A DNA stretch of 64,000 bases from [Erwinia] mediterraneensis (GCF_900604315.1 NZ_LR026978.1:2211615-2275614); one strand, 5' to 3'. Shown: positions 11,072 through 23,302, counted from the stretch's first letter. The notes: generated by a model not told the origin, from the sequence alone. Program-made: numbers and translations.

Positions 11072-11836
11072 ATGGAAGCCTGGCTACAACACCTGTTTAC
11101 GCAATCGCTGGAGTGGGCTCTGCTGGCCATCGCCCTGGTGACGTTTCTCGAATCGCTTGCGCTGGTGGGACTGGTGCTGCCCGGCACGGTACTGATGGCC
11201 AGCCTGGGCGCGCTGGTCGGCAGCGGCCAGATCGGACTCTATCCCGCCTGGGCGGCGGGGCTGGCGGGTTGCCTGCTGGGAGACTGGATCTCTTACGGCA
11301 TTGGCTGGAAGTTCCAGGGGCCGCTGCACCGCTGGAAGTATCTGCAAAAGCATCGCAGGTTGCTGGATAAAACGGAGCATGCGCTGTATGAGCACAGTCT
11401 GTTTACCATTCTGGTGGGACGCTTTTTCGGGCCGACGCGTCCGCTGATCCCGCTGGTAGCGGGGATGCTGGAGCTGCCAGTGCGTAAATTTCTGCTGCCT
11501 AATATTATCGGCTGCGTACTATGGCCGCCGGTCTATCTGATGCCGGGGATTCTGGCGGGCGCCGCCATTGATGTGCCGCAGGCGGCGCAGAGCGGCGGCT
11601 TTAAATGGCTGCTGTTAGGGGTGGCGCTGGTGGTCTGGCTCGGACTCTGGTTCTGCTGGCGCTGGTGGCGGCGCAACAAAAAACGCGACTGGGCCAGCGC
11701 CTGGCTGCCGGCGCAACGCCTGCACTGGCTGGCGCCGCTGGGACTGCTGAGCGCCGTAACAGCCTTTGCGGCGATTCAGTTTCATCCCCTGATGCCCGCC
11801 TTCCGTCATCAGCTCGCGCAGGTGTTCCTCGGCTAA
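11072..11836 (+). CDS. yabI: DedA-family inner-membrane protein (YabI-like)
   Basis: 254 aa, strongly hydrophobic. It carries the DedA/SNARE-associated core: [18 protein letters not shown] near residues 25-42 with its conserved Glu and the GxxxPG-like motif, GDWISYGIG, and [17 protein letters not shown] with the conserved Arg. Several membrane spans follow, then a basic loop ([12 protein letters not shown]) and a last span. DedA proteins support membrane energetics and lipid-carrier recycling; the substrate of this paralogue is not known to me. SD GAGGA precedes the ATG. Its stop overlaps the thiQ stop by 4 bp, tail to tail. In E. coli yabI lies between araC and thiQ; here it is next to polB. 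Confidence 0.92.
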   Translation: MEAWLQHLFTQSLEWALLAIALVTFLESLALVGLVLPGTVLMASLGALVGSGQIGLYPAWAAGLAGCLLGDWISYGIGWKFQGPLHRWKYLQKHRRLLDKTEHALYEHSLFTILVGRFFGPTRPLIPLVAGMLELPVRKFLLPNIIGCVLWPPVYLMPGILAGAAIDVPQAAQSGGFKWLLLGVALVVWLGLWFCWRWWRRNKKRDWASAWLPAQRLHWLAPLGLLSAVTAFAAIQFHPLMPAFRHQLAQVFLG

Positions 11837-12534
11837 CGGAGCGGGATGCCGAGCACTTCGGCTTCCCGCGTCTCGCCCGCCAGCAGGCGGGCGGTGCTGC
11901 CATCCCAGCCAATACGGCCATCGACAATCACCAGACTGCGTGGCGCAATCTGCGCCGCATCTTCCAGGCTGTGCGATACCATCAGCAGCGTGATCTGGCG
12001 TTCATCGCAAACCGTGGTTACCAGCTGCAGCATCTCTTTGCGTAATGCCGGATCGAGGGCAGAAAAAGGCTCATCCAGCAACAGGATCGGTTGCTGCCGC
12101 AGCAGGCAGCGCGCCAGCGCCACACGCTGACGCTGACCGCCCGAAAGCTGGCCTGGCAGGCGCGTAAGCAGCTCGCTCAGGCCCACGCGGGCAGCAATCT
12201 GTTCCAGCTGTGTGCGTTGCCCGGCATTAAGCTTCAGCCCCGGATGTAGCCCCAGGCCCATATTCTGCGCTACGTTGAGATGGGGAAACAGGTTGTTCTC
12301 CTGAAACAGCATTGAGACCGGACGTTGTGCCGGCACGCTGTGGGTATGGTCTGCGCCATTCAGCCACAGGGTTCCCTGGCTTACCGGCAGGAAACCGGCA
12401 ATCAGGCTCAGCAGGGTGCTTTTTCCGGCGCCGCTCGGGCCGAGAATCGCCAGCCGCTCGCCGCGCTGCGCCGTAAAAGAGAAGCGCATCGGCAGGTGCT
12501 GGTAGAGGTACGTCAGGTCAGTGAGTGTCAGCAT
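11833..12534 (-). CDS. thiQ: ThiQ, ATPase of the thiamine/TPP ABC importer
   Basis: 233 aa ABC ATPase. Walker A GPSGAGKS is at residues 32-39, the signature [13 protein letters not shown] follows in mid-protein, then Walker [14 protein letters not shown] and the switch-His motif LMVSHS. It energises uptake of thiamine, TMP and TPP by ThiBP. The start overlaps the end of thiP by 17 bp, so the two are translationally coupled. It is the last gene of the riboswitch-controlled thiBPQ operon and its 3' end overlaps the convergent dedA-family gene by 4 bp. Confidence 0.97.
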   Translation of the reverse strand: MLTLTDLTYLYQHLPMRFSFTAQRGERLAILGPSGAGKSTLLSLIAGFLPVSQGTLWLNGADHTHSVPAQRPVSMLFQENNLFPHLNVAQNMGLGLHPGLKLNAGQRTQLEQIAARVGLSELLTRLPGQLSGGQRQRVALARCLLRQQPILLLDEPFSALDPALRKEMLQLVTTVCDERQITLLMVSHSLEDAAQIAPRSLVIVDGRIGWDGSTARLLAGETREAEVLGIPLR

Positions 12535-14128
12535 GGCGGCCTGGCAATTTTTCCATCAGAGTGAACAGGAGCAGACAGATCAGCAGCAACAGCAGCGCAG
12601 TGACGGCACCGTCCTGGCCGCGATAAGCACCGATCTGCTGATAGAGATAGAAGGGCAGGGTGCGAAAATCGGCGTTGCCGAACAGCGCCACTACGCCAAA
12701 ATCGCCGATCGACAGCACCGAGGCGAAGGCCAGCGCCTGCCCGATGGGGCGTTTCAGCGCCCGCAGTTCGATCAGCCGCAGCCGGTTCCAGCCGCGGATA
12801 TCCAGCGCCAGGCAGAGGCGGGAGTAGCGCTCAGCGATATCACGCATCGGATTCTCCAGCACTTTCATGGCGTAGGGAATGGCGATCAGCGCATTGGTGA
12901 ATATAATCAGGCCCTCCGCTGAGGAGGGCAGGCCAGTGGTGGCGTTAAACAGCAAAAAGAAGCCGGTCGCCAGCACAATCCCGGGCATGGCGAGGATCAG
13001 CATCCCGCTCATTTCCAGCATCTGCGCAGGCAGGCGGCGCTGGCGTAAACGCAGCTCGCGGCTGCTCCACAGCAGCATCAGGGTCAGCACCACGCAGAGC
13101 AGCGCGGCACCGAGAGCGATACGCAGCGAGGTAAAGGCCGCCAGCCAGAGAGCAGATTGTTGCAGCGCGCCACGCATGCCGCCGTTCAGCCCGTCAACCA
13201 GCACCGCCAGCAGCGGCGGCAGCAGCAGCAGCAGTGCCAGGCCAATCAGCAGCGCATCGCTCAGGCGGGCAAAGCGGCTGTCGGCTGGATCGCGCCAGCT
13301 CTGCAACTGACTGCTGCCCATCGGCAACGCCTTGCTCAACTGCTGACTCAGCAGCACCAGCGCAAGGCAGCAGAACAGCTGGATCAGCGCCAGCAGCGCG
13401 GCGCGTCCCGGATCGTAGTCGTAACTTAACGCCTGATAGATCGCCAGCTCGATGGTGGTGGCCTGCGGGCCGCCGCCGAGCGAAAGCACGGTGGCAAAAC
13501 TGGCGAAACAGAGCATAAAAATCAGCGCGCTGGCGGGCAGCAGCTGACGACGCAGCCAGGGCCACTCCAGCAGACGAAAAGAGTGCCAGCCGCGCATATT
13601 CAGCTGCGCCGCCAGCTGGCGCTGCTCGCCGGGGATCGCTTCCAGTGCCTGCAGCAGGAGCCGGGTGGCCAGCGGCAGGTTAAAAAAGATATGCGCCAGT
13701 AAAATGCCCTGCAGGCCGTAAGGGGAAAAATGATAGTCGATGCCGATCCACTGGCAGAGCTGCGCCAGCCAGCCGGTGCGACCATAGACGGTCAGGATGC
13801 CGAACACCGCTACCAGCACCGGCAGCACCAGCGTCATCGCGCACAGACGCAGCAGCAGCTGGCGGCCGGGGAAACGGCGACGGCAGAGCGCACGCGCCAG
13901 GGGAATCGCTGGCAGCACGGAAAAGAGCGCGGAGAGCAGCGCCTGCCAGAAAGAAAAGGCGATCACATGATGCAGATACTTATCCTGCAGCAGGCTGTGC
14001 CAGTCGATCTGCGGGGCGCTGAACCACAGCGCCGCAAAGGCGAGCAGCGCCACGGCGCACAGCAGCAGCGCTGCCAGCGCGCCGGGCAGCAGCCAGCGCG
14101 CCATCAGCGGCTGACGGCGCGTTGCCAT
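12518..14128 (-). CDS. thiP: ThiP, permease of the thiamine/TPP ABC importer
   Basis: 536 aa, matching the E. coli N-terminus (MATRRQPL). It is a fused permease: two homologous halves each with about six spans and an ABC-permease EAA-type loop ([20 protein letters not shown] near 190; [20 protein letters not shown] near 435) that contacts ThiQ. It forms the inner-membrane channel for thiamine, TMP and TPP. The start overlaps the thiB end by 25 bp and the end overlaps thiQ by 17 bp, indicating coupled translation of the operon. The reading frame is intact. Confidence 0.97.
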   Translation of the reverse strand: MATRRQPLMARWLLPGALAALLLCAVALLAFAALWFSAPQIDWHSLLQDKYLHHVIAFSFWQALLSALFSVLPAIPLARALCRRRFPGRQLLLRLCAMTLVLPVLVAVFGILTVYGRTGWLAQLCQWIGIDYHFSPYGLQGILLAHIFFNLPLATRLLLQALEAIPGEQRQLAAQLNMRGWHSFRLLEWPWLRRQLLPASALIFMLCFASFATVLSLGGGPQATTIELAIYQALSYDYDPGRAALLALIQLFCCLALVLLSQQLSKALPMGSSQLQSWRDPADSRFARLSDALLIGLALLLLLPPLLAVLVDGLNGGMRGALQQSALWLAAFTSLRIALGAALLCVVLTLMLLWSSRELRLRQRRLPAQMLEMSGMLILAMPGIVLATGFFLLFNATTGLPSSAEGLIIFTNALIAIPYAMKVLENPMRDIAERYSRLCLALDIRGWNRLRLIELRALKRPIGQALAFASVLSIGDFGVVALFGNADFRTLPFYLYQQIGAYRGQDGAVTALLLLLICLLLFTLMEKLPGRHADTH

Positions 14129-15090
14129 GCGCTGATCCAGGCGGCGCGCTGATCGGCCACCTGCTGCGGGGTAAACTGCAGCGCAGTTTGCGGCACGCTG
14201 AGTGTGGCAAACCCTTCAGGCAGATCGCTCTTGATCACCGGGTACATCCAGTTGCCGCGTGCAATGGTGTTCTGGAAAGCCGGAGAGATCATAAACTGCA
14301 TAAACTGCTGCGCCAGTGCGGGCTGTTTGCTGCTCGCCAGGCGGGCCGCGACTTCCACCTGGAGATAGTGCCCTTCGGCAAACGGGGCTGCTGCGTAGTT
14401 ATCCTTCTTCTCTTCAATCAGGTGATAGGCGGGGGAAGTGGTGTAGCTCAGCACCAGGTCGCCTTCGCCTTTCAGAAACAGACCGTAAGCTTCACTCCAG
14501 CCTTTGGTGACGGTGACGGTCTTCGCGGCCAGCTTCTGCCAGGCGTCGGGCGCCTGATCGCCGAAGACGTTCTGCATCCAGAGCAGCAGACCCAGGCCCG
14601 GCGTACTGGTGCGTGGATCTTCATAAATGACCCGCCATTTCTCCGGGCTCTCTACCAGCTCTTTCAGGCTTTGCGGTGGGTTCTTCAGTCGGTTTTTGTC
14701 ATAGACAAAAGCGAAGTAGCCATAATCGAAGGGAATAAAAGTGCTGTTTTGCCAGCCGCCCGGTATCTGCAGGGCGCTGCTGTCGATCGCCGCCGGGGCA
14801 AACAGGCCGGTTTTCTCCGCCGCCTGGATCAGGTTATTGTCCAGTCCCAGCACCACATCCGCCTTGCTGTTTTTGCCTTCCATACGCAGACGGTTCAGCA
14901 GCGAAACGCCATCTTCCAGCGCCACATACTTCAGTACGCAGTCGCACTGCGCTTCAAACGCTTTTTTAACCGCCGGGCCGGGGCCCCAGTCAGCGGCAAA
15001 GGAGTCATAGGTGTAGAGGGTTAATTCCGGACGGGCGGCCAGCACGGGCGCGGATAACAGCAGCAGAACAGGCACAATTTTCTTAAGCAC
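14104..15090 (-). CDS. thiB: ThiB, periplasmic thiamine/TPP-binding protein
   Basis: 328 aa from the GTG at 15090. The frame is open further up to 15126, but the GTG follows the SD GAGGAA with 5-7 nt spacing and yields a signal peptide LKKIVPVLLLLSAPVLA aligned with E. coli TbpA. The mature protein begins RPELTLYTYDSFAADWGPG and has the fold of type II periplasmic binding proteins. It captures thiamine derivatives and delivers them to ThiP. First gene of thiBPQ; a TPP riboswitch lies in its leader. A hairpin that would hold the SD and start codon is described as a separate finding. Confidence 0.96.
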   Translation of the reverse strand: MLKKIVPVLLLLSAPVLAARPELTLYTYDSFAADWGPGPAVKKAFEAQCDCVLKYVALEDGVSLLNRLRMEGKNSKADVVLGLDNNLIQAAEKTGLFAPAAIDSSALQIPGGWQNSTFIPFDYGYFAFVYDKNRLKNPPQSLKELVESPEKWRVIYEDPRTSTPGLGLLLWMQNVFGDQAPDAWQKLAAKTVTVTKGWSEAYGLFLKGEGDLVLSYTTSPAYHLIEEKKDNYAAAPFAEGHYLQVEVAARLASSKQPALAQQFMQFMISPAFQNTIARGNWMYPVIKSDLPEGFATLSVPQTALQFTPQQVADQRAAWISAWQRAVSR

Positions 15091-15149
15091 TTTGCGTTCC
15101 TCAGAGAAACAAAAGGTGAGCCGCAAAGGATCTGAGCAGAAGGCATCTC

Positions 15150-15232
15150 AAATCCCTACGCCAGCATTAACTGGATCAGGTTCGACGGGTATTTCTCAGC
15201 CTGTATCGTCAAGAAAATCAGACACCCCGTTG
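15150..15232 (-). promoter_or_regulatory. TPP riboswitch (THI element) of thiBPQ
   Basis: The minus strand shows the diagnostic THI-box elements in order: ACGGGGTGTC, the thi-box core CTGAGAAATACCC, GAACCTGATC, TTAATGCTGGCGTAGGGA. These are the P2/P3 and P4/P5 arms of the TPP aptamer. It sits 60 nt before the thiB GTG. No T-run terminator follows, so control is probably at translation initiation: CTTTGCG (15128-15122) can pair with CGCAAAG (15096-15090), closing a loop over the SD and the G of the start codon. Confidence 0.95.
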
Positions 15233-15242
15233 AGGTCGGCTC

Positions 15243-15271
15243 ATTCTAGTCATTTCTGGCGTCGGACGAAA
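15243..15271 (-). promoter_or_regulatory. Predicted promoter of thiBPQ
   Basis: The minus strand has TAGAAT at 15243-15248 (5/6 to the -10 consensus). At 17 bp spacing the -35 position reads TTTCGT (weak). The implied start point, near 15236, puts the TPP aptamer at the very 5' end of the transcript. Confidence 0.45.
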
Positions 15272-15274
15272 GCG

Positions 15275-16945
15275 TCACAGATCGGGCGGCGCAAACCAGG
15301 CTGATTTGAAATCGAACCAGCCCAGGGTATTCATGCGCACCCCGCGCATGCTGCGCTGCCCCTCCAGCAGCAGCCAGTGATGAAACAGTGGATGCAGCTG
15401 GTGGCTTTCTACCAGCGTTTTGCACCATTCTGTCAGCGGTAGGGCTTTCTGACGCCAGCGTGCGGCATCCTGCGCCCAGTTGTTGCTCAGACAGTGCTGC
15501 AGCAGGGGGATTTCACACATCTGGGCAAACAGGGAGTAATCAAGCGGCAGGGTAAAGTTGATGCTGCCCAGCCAGATATCGCTTTGCGCCTCGCCGTGGA
15601 ACCAGCTTTCGTAACTGATTTGCTGTACATGCAGCGTAACCCCCTGCTGCGCCAGCAGAGGACGCAACGCCGCAATAATCGCCTCATGTTCTACATGCTG
15701 ACTGTAGCAGGTGACCGTCAGGCTATGCAGTCCGGCGGGCTTCTCTACCGGCGTCAGATCGCGTCGGTGATGCCAGCGCGGCAGCAGGCCCCAGGCGGGA
15801 AACCAGTAGCGCTGATAGTCCGCACCCGCCTGATTAAGCAGCGCAATGGGATTGCACAGATAACTGACCCAGTGACGAATCTGCGCATCGCGCCCTTGCG
15901 CGGAGCGCTGATCAAACAGCAGAAAGTAGCAGCCCTCTTCCAGCCGACTCTCTTCCGAGCGTTGATCCGCTATCACGCCGTCAACCCCCTCCAGCCGGAC
16001 CCCGGCGACGGCCAGTTCGTTACTGATCTCCGGCAGCACCCAGACAGAGACATCATCGATCAGGGCGCGATAGCCAAAGTAGTCATCGTAAGCCGCGATT
16101 TTGAGTTGCGACGGCTGGTTGCGTACCACGGCGTAGGGACCGGTGCCTACCGGCTGGCGGGCGAAATCGCTTAATTCGGGCCACTCCTGCGGCAGGATCA
16201 TGGCGCTGACACTGGCGAGCAACCAGGGGAGCCAGGCGTCGGGCTCACTGAGTTCGATATCCAGCGTCCAGGGCGCGGGGGAGGTGATGGTGTGCAGATG
16301 GGCAAACAGCGGCTGACTGCGCAGGCGCTGCAGCGAGGTCAGCACGTCAGCCATCTCCAGCTCGCGCCCATGATGAAAGCGGATCGCGGGGCGCAGGAAG
16401 AAACGCCAGCGTAGCGGGGCGGTCTGCTGCCAGTGATGGGCAATATCGGGTTCGATTTCCCCGTTTTCCCCATTTATGCGCGTCAGGCCGCTGAAAATCT
16501 GACGTGCCAGATGGGATTCCGAGCGACGCAGCGGTGATCCCGGCAGCAGGTTCAGCAGCGGGCGATAGTAGAGCACACGCAGAATATGTTTTCCCTGGCG
16601 GAAGCTGCGACCGAGATGGGCGGCAATCATCTGGCGCACCTGGTTTTTATCCCCGACCAGCTGTACCAGTTGCTCGATGCGCTCCTGCTCCAGCAGATCC
16701 TCGGCGCGCTGTTGTTGTAACGCCAGTCCGGTGGCGTGGAAGAGAAGACGGGAGCGCTTACCGCGTCCCGCCGCGGCCTGCCAGCTGAGCCAGCCCGCCT
16801 GCTGCATAGCGTTCAGCAGGTTACGCATGTGACGACGTGAACAGTTTAGCTGGAGCGCGAGATCATCCAGGGTAGTCTCCTGCGGCGCGCCCTGGCAGCG
16901 TTGCCACAGGCGGATGAACTGCTGCTGTAAACGGGATGAGGGCAT
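15275..16945 (-). CDS. sgrR: SgrR, activator of the glucose-phosphate stress RNA SgrS
   Basis: 556 aa. An N-terminal winged-helix DNA-binding domain (about 1-110; [15 protein letters not shown] is close to E. coli) is joined to a solute-binding-protein-like domain (about 165-550) thought to sense a phosphosugar-related ligand. The C-terminus [20 protein letters not shown] is also conserved. SgrR activates sgrS when sugar phosphates accumulate and represses its own gene. It is divergent from sgrS/setA with the shared control region at about 16946-17015, the same arrangement as in E. coli. The thiB riboswitch lies just beyond its 3' end. Confidence 0.97.
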   Translation of the reverse strand: MPSSRLQQQFIRLWQRCQGAPQETTLDDLALQLNCSRRHMRNLLNAMQQAGWLSWQAAAGRGKRSRLLFHATGLALQQQRAEDLLEQERIEQLVQLVGDKNQVRQMIAAHLGRSFRQGKHILRVLYYRPLLNLLPGSPLRRSESHLARQIFSGLTRINGENGEIEPDIAHHWQQTAPLRWRFFLRPAIRFHHGRELEMADVLTSLQRLRSQPLFAHLHTITSPAPWTLDIELSEPDAWLPWLLASVSAMILPQEWPELSDFARQPVGTGPYAVVRNQPSQLKIAAYDDYFGYRALIDDVSVWVLPEISNELAVAGVRLEGVDGVIADQRSEESRLEEGCYFLLFDQRSAQGRDAQIRHWVSYLCNPIALLNQAGADYQRYWFPAWGLLPRWHHRRDLTPVEKPAGLHSLTVTCYSQHVEHEAIIAALRPLLAQQGVTLHVQQISYESWFHGEAQSDIWLGSINFTLPLDYSLFAQMCEIPLLQHCLSNNWAQDAARWRQKALPLTEWCKTLVESHQLHPLFHHWLLLEGQRSMRGVRMNTLGWFDFKSAWFAPPDL

Positions 16946-17013
16946 AAAAGAGGAACTCCCGGTAAAAAGTGCTCTGTTTTTCTTGCCTTATATTAGCGGC
17001 ACTATAAACACCA

Positions 17014-17133
17014 ATGGAAGAGCGGGAGGCATTCAGCGATGAATGGCGCTCTGACAGGATCTTGCCTCGCGTGAGGCTGCTTCTGAGCAGGTGCATTTAC
17101 ACCGCCAGCAGTGTGAACTCTGCTGGCTTTTTT
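17014..17133 (+). ncRNA. sgrS: SgrS small RNA (compact form)
   Basis: It lies between divergent sgrR and setA. The 3' end keeps the E. coli SgrS architecture: a seed CTGAGCAGGTGC (17083-17094; E. coli has CTGAGTATTGGTG), a small GGTG...CACC hairpin (17090-17103), then the terminator GCCAGCAG-8 nt-CTGCTGGC plus T6 (17104-17133). The 5' end is inferred from TATAAA at 17003-17008. A 5' hairpin (AGAGCG/CGCTCT enclosing CATTCA-GCGA-TGAATG) spans 17019-17052. SgrS pairs with ptsG mRNA via Hfq. At about 120 nt it is roughly half the E. coli length, and no recognisable SgrT is encoded. Confidence 0.85.
17039..17074 (+). CDS. 11-codon ORF inside SgrS, possible sgrT remnant
   Basis: ATG AAT GGC GCT CTG ACA GGA TCT TGC CTC GCG TGA encodes MNGALTGSCLA. 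A strong GGGAGG sequence (17024-17029) sits about 9 nt upstream. The position matches sgrT in E. coli SgrS, but there is no sequence similarity to the 43-residue SgrT. The ATG lies in the loop/stem of the predicted 5' hairpin, which could limit translation. It may be an sgrT remnant, a new micropeptide, or chance. Confidence 0.25.
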   Translation: MNGALTGSCLA

Positions 17134-17198
17134 CCTGCGGCTATGGAATCTTCTACGCTTCCTTTCTCCTCGCTTTTCATCCTGTAAGGGATTCCGGT

Positions 17199-18377
17199 AT
17201 GAAATCGCTGTTTACGCGGCCACGTGGTTTTAATCCAGTGCTGCTGGCCTTTATGGTTGTCACCTTTATGATTGGCGTTGCTGGTGCGCTGCAGGCTCCT
17301 GTGCTGAGCCTGTTTCTGACGCGCGAGGTGCAGGCGCGTCCTTTCTGGGTAGGGCTGTTCTTTACCATCAATGCCATTGCCGGCATTGTGATCAGCCTGC
17401 TGGTAGCGAAGCGATCCGATAACCGCGGCGATCGGCGTAAGCTGATCCTGTTCTGTTGCGCCATCGCCCTGCTGAATGCGCTGCTGTTTGCCTTTAACCG
17501 TCATTACCTGACACTGATCACCTTCGGCGTGCTGCTGTCTGCGCTGGCCAGCGTCTCGATGCCGCAAATCTTTGCACTGGCGCGCGAGTATGCGGATCGC
17601 TCTGCCCATGAAGTGGTGATGTTCAGTTCGATTATGCGGGCGCAGCTCTCCCTTGCCTGGGTGATTGGACCGCCGCTCTCCTTTTCTCTGGCGCTCAACT
17701 ACGGCTTTGTCACCCTGTTTCTGGTGGCAGCACTGCTGTTCCTGGTTTGCATCCTGTTGATCTGGCTGACGTTGCCTTCGGTGCCACGCGTGGTGCAGTC
17801 GCCGGAGGTGGTATTAACGCAGCTCAGCGCCTGGAAAGATCCTCATGTGCGGCTGCTGTTTCTTGCTTCGATGAGCATGTGGACCTGCAGCACCATGTAT
17901 ATCATCGATATGCCGCTCTATATCAGCACCACCCTCGGGTTGCCCGAAAATCTGGCAGGCCTGCTGATGGGCACTGCGGCCGGGCTGGAAATTCCGATTA
18001 TGCTGCTGGCGGGCTACTATGCAAAACGCCTCGGTAAACGCAAGCTGATGCTGATCGCCGTGGCGGCGGGAGTGCTGTTCTATCTCGGCCTGGTACTGTT
18101 CCAGTCGCGTACGGCGCTGATGGTGTTGCAGCTGTTTAACGCCATTTTCATCGGCATTATTGCCGGGATCGGGATGCTCTGGTTTCAGGAACTGATGCCG
18201 GGACGGCCCGGGGCGGCGACCACGCTGTTCTCAAACACGATCTCTACCGGAATGATTCTGGCAGGGCTGATTCAGGGCGCGGTGAGTGAACATCTGGGGC
18301 ACTATGCGGTTTACTGGGTGGCGTGCGGGATGGCGCTGATGGCGCTGATACTGGTGGCGCGCGTGAAAGACGCCTGA
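17199..18377 (+). CDS. setA: SetA, sugar efflux transporter (MFS)
   Basis: 392 aa from the ATG at 17199 (MKSLFTRPRGFNPVLLAF). The frame is open back to 17091, but that extension would run through the SgrS terminator and lacks a hydrophobic start typical of the family; AAGGGATTCCGGT precedes the chosen ATG. Twelve hydrophobic segments, with the MFS-A-like loop VAKRSDNRGDRRKL between spans 2 and 3. SetA exports glucose and lactose-type sugars and is co-expressed with SgrS in the phosphosugar stress response. The sgrS terminator lies between promoter and gene, so setA expression needs read-through or its own promoter. Confidence 0.93.
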   Translation: MKSLFTRPRGFNPVLLAFMVVTFMIGVAGALQAPVLSLFLTREVQARPFWVGLFFTINAIAGIVISLLVAKRSDNRGDRRKLILFCCAIALLNALLFAFNRHYLTLITFGVLLSALASVSMPQIFALAREYADRSAHEVVMFSSIMRAQLSLAWVIGPPLSFSLALNYGFVTLFLVAALLFLVCILLIWLTLPSVPRVVQSPEVVLTQLSAWKDPHVRLLFLASMSMWTCSTMYIIDMPLYISTTLGLPENLAGLLMGTAAGLEIPIMLLAGYYAKRLGKRKLMLIAVAAGVLFYLGLVLFQSRTALMVLQLFNAIFIGIIAGIGMLWFQELMPGRPGAATTLFSNTISTGMILAGLIQGAVSEHLGHYAVYWVACGMALMALILVARVKDA

Positions 18378-18382
18378 AGAAA

Positions 18383-18400
18383 GGGCGGCCTGGGCCGCCC
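18383..18400. terminator. Hairpin between convergent setA and leuD
   Basis: GGGCGGC, a 4-nt loop CTGG, then GCCGCCC, in the 32-bp gap between setA and leuD stops. There is only a weak T content downstream (GTCTGTT). Position and stem strength suggest a shared bidirectional terminator. Confidence 0.6.
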
Positions 18401-18409
18401 GTCTGTTGA

Positions 18410-19015
18410 TCAGTGCAGGAAAGCGGGCTGCTTCTGCTCGTAATCGGTAATGGCACCTTCGTGCTGCAGGGTCAGTCCGATGCTGTCGAGGCCATTAATC
18501 ATGCAGTGACGACGGAAGCTGTCGATGACAAACGAATAGCTTTTATCACCGGCGCGTACGGTCTGCGCTTCCAGGTCAACGGTAAAGCTGATGCCCGGCT
18601 GGGCAGCGACCAGCTGAAACAGCTCATCCACCTCCTCTTCGCTCAGCTTCACCGGCAGCAGCTGGTTGTTAAAGCTGTTGCCATAGAAGATGTCAGCAAA
18701 GCTGGGCGCGATCACCACCTGAAAACCGAAATCGGTCAGCGCCCAGGGGGCGTGTTCGCGTGAAGAGCCGCAGCCAAAGTTTTCCCGCGCCAGCAGAATG
18801 CTGGTGCCTTTGTATTCGGGCTTGTTCAGCACAAAATCGGGGTTCGGCACCTGACCGGCGTCATCTTCAAAGCGCCAGTCGTGAAACAGATGCTGACCAA
18901 AACCGGTGCGCGTCACCTTCTGCAAGAACTGCTTGGGAATGATGGCGTCGGTATCTACGTTAGCGGCATCCAGCGGGGCCACAATGCCTGTATGTTGGGT
19001 AAATTTCTTCGCCAT
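18410..19015 (-). CDS. leuD: LeuD, isopropylmalate isomerase small subunit
   Basis: 201 aa, same length as E. coli. Small-subunit aconitase swivel domain with [13 protein letters not shown] at the N-terminus and the loop [16 protein letters not shown] near residues 70-85, which contacts substrate. With LeuC it converts 2-isopropylmalate to 3-isopropylmalate in the cytoplasm. Last gene of leuABCD; its ATG lies 3 bp after the leuC stop, so expression is coupled. Convergent with setA. Confidence 0.98.
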   Translation of the reverse strand: MAKKFTQHTGIVAPLDAANVDTDAIIPKQFLQKVTRTGFGQHLFHDWRFEDDAGQVPNPDFVLNKPEYKGTSILLARENFGCGSSREHAPWALTDFGFQVVIAPSFADIFYGNSFNNQLLPVKLSEEEVDELFQLVAAQPGISFTVDLEAQTVRAGDKSYSFVIDSFRRHCMINGLDSIGLTLQHEGAITDYEQKQPAFLH

Positions 19016-19018
19016 GAC

Positions 19019-21522
<2,504 letters not shown>

Positions 21523-23088
21523 TTATACCGTTTCCTTCTGCTCAGACTTAAATTTACGCTGCAATTCTTTTTCAACCTGTTTGGCGCGCCAGATGTTATT
21601 CAACGCGTTCACCATTGCTTTGGCTGAAGATTCAACAATATCGGTGGCCAGGCCGATGCCATGGAATTTACGGCCGTTATAATTCACCACAATGTCTACC
21701 TGACCCAGCGCATTCTCGCCGTGGCCTTTGGCGGTCAGCTGGTAGTTCACCAGTTCCGCATCGTATTGGGTAATGCGGTTTATCGCCTGATAGACGGCAT
21801 CGACCGGACCGTTACCGGTTGCGGCTTCCGCTTTGACTTCGTCGCCGCAACCCAGATTGACCGAGGCGGTGGCAGTGATGCTGGAGCCAGACTGCACGTT
21901 AAACTCTTTCAGCTGAAAATGTTCCGGCTCTTCGTTCTGCTTATTGATAAAGGCCAGCGCTTCCAGATCGTAATCAAACACCTGACCTTTCTTGTCGGCC
22001 AGTTTCAGGAAAGCGTCGTACAGCATGTCCAGGTTGTAGTCGCACTCTTTATAGCCCATCTCTTCCATGCGGTGTTTCACCGCGGCGCGGCCGGAGCGTG
22101 AGGTCAGGTTCAGCTGGATTTTATTCAGGCCAATCGATTCCGGGGTCAGGATTTCATAGTTTTCGCGATTTTTCAGCACGCCATCCTGATGGATACCGGA
22201 GGAGTGAGCAAAGGCGTTGGAACCCACCACCGCTTTGTTCGCCGGAATCGGCATGTTGCAGATTTTGCTGACGATCTGGCTGGTGCGGTAAATCTCCTGA
22301 TGCTGGATATTGGTGTGCACGTTCATGATCTGCGCGCGGGTTTTGATCGCCATGATCACTTCTTCCAGCGCACAGTTACCGGCACGTTCGCCCAGGCCAT
22401 TCAGCGTACCCTCAACCTGACGCGCGCCTGCCTGCACCGCAGCCAGCGCGTTACCGGTCGCCATGCCCAGATCGTCATGGGTATGTACAGAGATAATCGC
22501 TTTATCGATATTGGGCACGCGATTCATCACCGAGGAGATGATGTTGGCGTACTCGCCCGGCAGGGTATAGCCCACGGTGTCGGGAATATTGATCGTCGTG
22601 GCACCGGCGTCGATGGTGGCTTCAATCACCCGACACAGATCGTCAATCGGAGTGCGGCCGCCATCTTCACAGGAAAACTCGACGTCGCTGGTATAGTTGC
22701 GTGCGCGTTTTACCATATGGACCGCACGCTCAATCACCTCCGGCAGGGTGCTGCGCAATTTGGTGGCGATATGCATCGGCGAGGTGGCGATAAAGGTGTG
22801 AATACGGAAGGCCTCGGCAACGCGCAGCGCTTCATAAGCGGCATCAATATCTTTCTCGACACAGCGCGCCAGCCCACAGACACGGCTGTTTTTAATGGTG
22901 CGGGCGATGGTCTGAACTGATTCAAAATCACCGGGTGAGGAGACCGGGAAGCCCACTTCCATCACGTCAATCCCCATCCGCTCCAGCGCCAGGGCGATCT
23001 GCAGTTTTTCTTTCACACTCAGGCTTGCCTGTAAGGCTTGTTCACCGTCACGCAGAGTAGTGTCGAAAATAATGACTTGCTGGCTCAT
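21523..23088 (-). CDS. leuA: LeuA, 2-isopropylmalate synthase
   Basis: 521 aa. The N-terminal TIM barrel has the metal/acyl-CoA motif [12 protein letters not shown] (residues 9-20) and HTHDDLGMA (about 201-209). The C-terminal LeuA dimer domain (about 390-515) binds leucine for feedback inhibition. It condenses acetyl-CoA with 2-oxoisovalerate, the committed step of leucine synthesis. The 98-bp leader between leuL and leuA holds the attenuator. First structural gene of leuABCD. Confidence 0.98.
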   Translation of the reverse strand: MSQQVIIFDTTLRDGEQALQASLSVKEKLQIALALERMGIDVMEVGFPVSSPGDFESVQTIARTIKNSRVCGLARCVEKDIDAAYEALRVAEAFRIHTFIATSPMHIATKLRSTLPEVIERAVHMVKRARNYTSDVEFSCEDGGRTPIDDLCRVIEATIDAGATTINIPDTVGYTLPGEYANIISSVMNRVPNIDKAIISVHTHDDLGMATGNALAAVQAGARQVEGTLNGLGERAGNCALEEVIMAIKTRAQIMNVHTNIQHQEIYRTSQIVSKICNMPIPANKAVVGSNAFAHSSGIHQDGVLKNRENYEILTPESIGLNKIQLNLTSRSGRAAVKHRMEEMGYKECDYNLDMLYDAFLKLADKKGQVFDYDLEALAFINKQNEEPEHFQLKEFNVQSGSSITATASVNLGCGDEVKAEAATGNGPVDAVYQAINRITQYDAELVNYQLTAKGHGENALGQVDIVVNYNGRKFHGIGLATDIVESSAKAMVNALNNIWRAKQVEKELQRKFKSEQKETV

Positions 23089-23131
23089 TCAGTTCATCCT
23101 TTTGCGTTTAATTCGCCTGTGTCACGAGCAT

Positions 23132-23160
23132 AAAAAAACCCGCGCAAGGCGCGGGTTTTT
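23132..23160 (-). terminator. leu operon attenuator terminator
   Basis: On the minus strand: A5, stem CCCGCGC (wait-free order GCG arms 23155-23149 and 23145-23139) with a 3-nt loop, then T7 (23138-23132). It lies between leuL and leuA. The 5' arm CCGCGC is complementary to GCGCGG within leuL codons 18-20, giving a 6-bp all-GC antiterminator. Ribosome stalling at the leucine codons would decide between the two structures. Confidence 0.9.
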
Positions 23161-23185
23161 AATTTTCTGCAGGCTCAAATCAATG

Positions 23186-23266
23186 TTAGTTTTCGCCCAC
23201 AAGACTACCGCGCAATGCAAATGCGTTAAGTAGTAGTAGTCCTGACAGGCGAAATGAAGCGAACAT
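23186..23266 (-). CDS. leuL: leuL, leu operon leader peptide
   Basis: 26 codons: MFASFRLSGLLLLNAFALRG then SLVGEN. Codons 10-13 are four leucines in a row (CTA CTA CTA CTT), three of them the rare CTA codon, the hallmark of leucine attenuation. It aligns with E. coli LeuL (RFTGLLLLNAFIVRGR). The SD TGAGG lies about 9 nt before the ATG. When charged tRNA-Leu is scarce the ribosome stalls here and the downstream terminator fails to form. Confidence 0.95.
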   Translation of the reverse strand: MFASFRLSGLLLLNAFALRGSLVGEN

Positions 23267-23302
23267 GGATTCCAACCTCAATAAATTTTTCTGTTGCATC
23301 TA

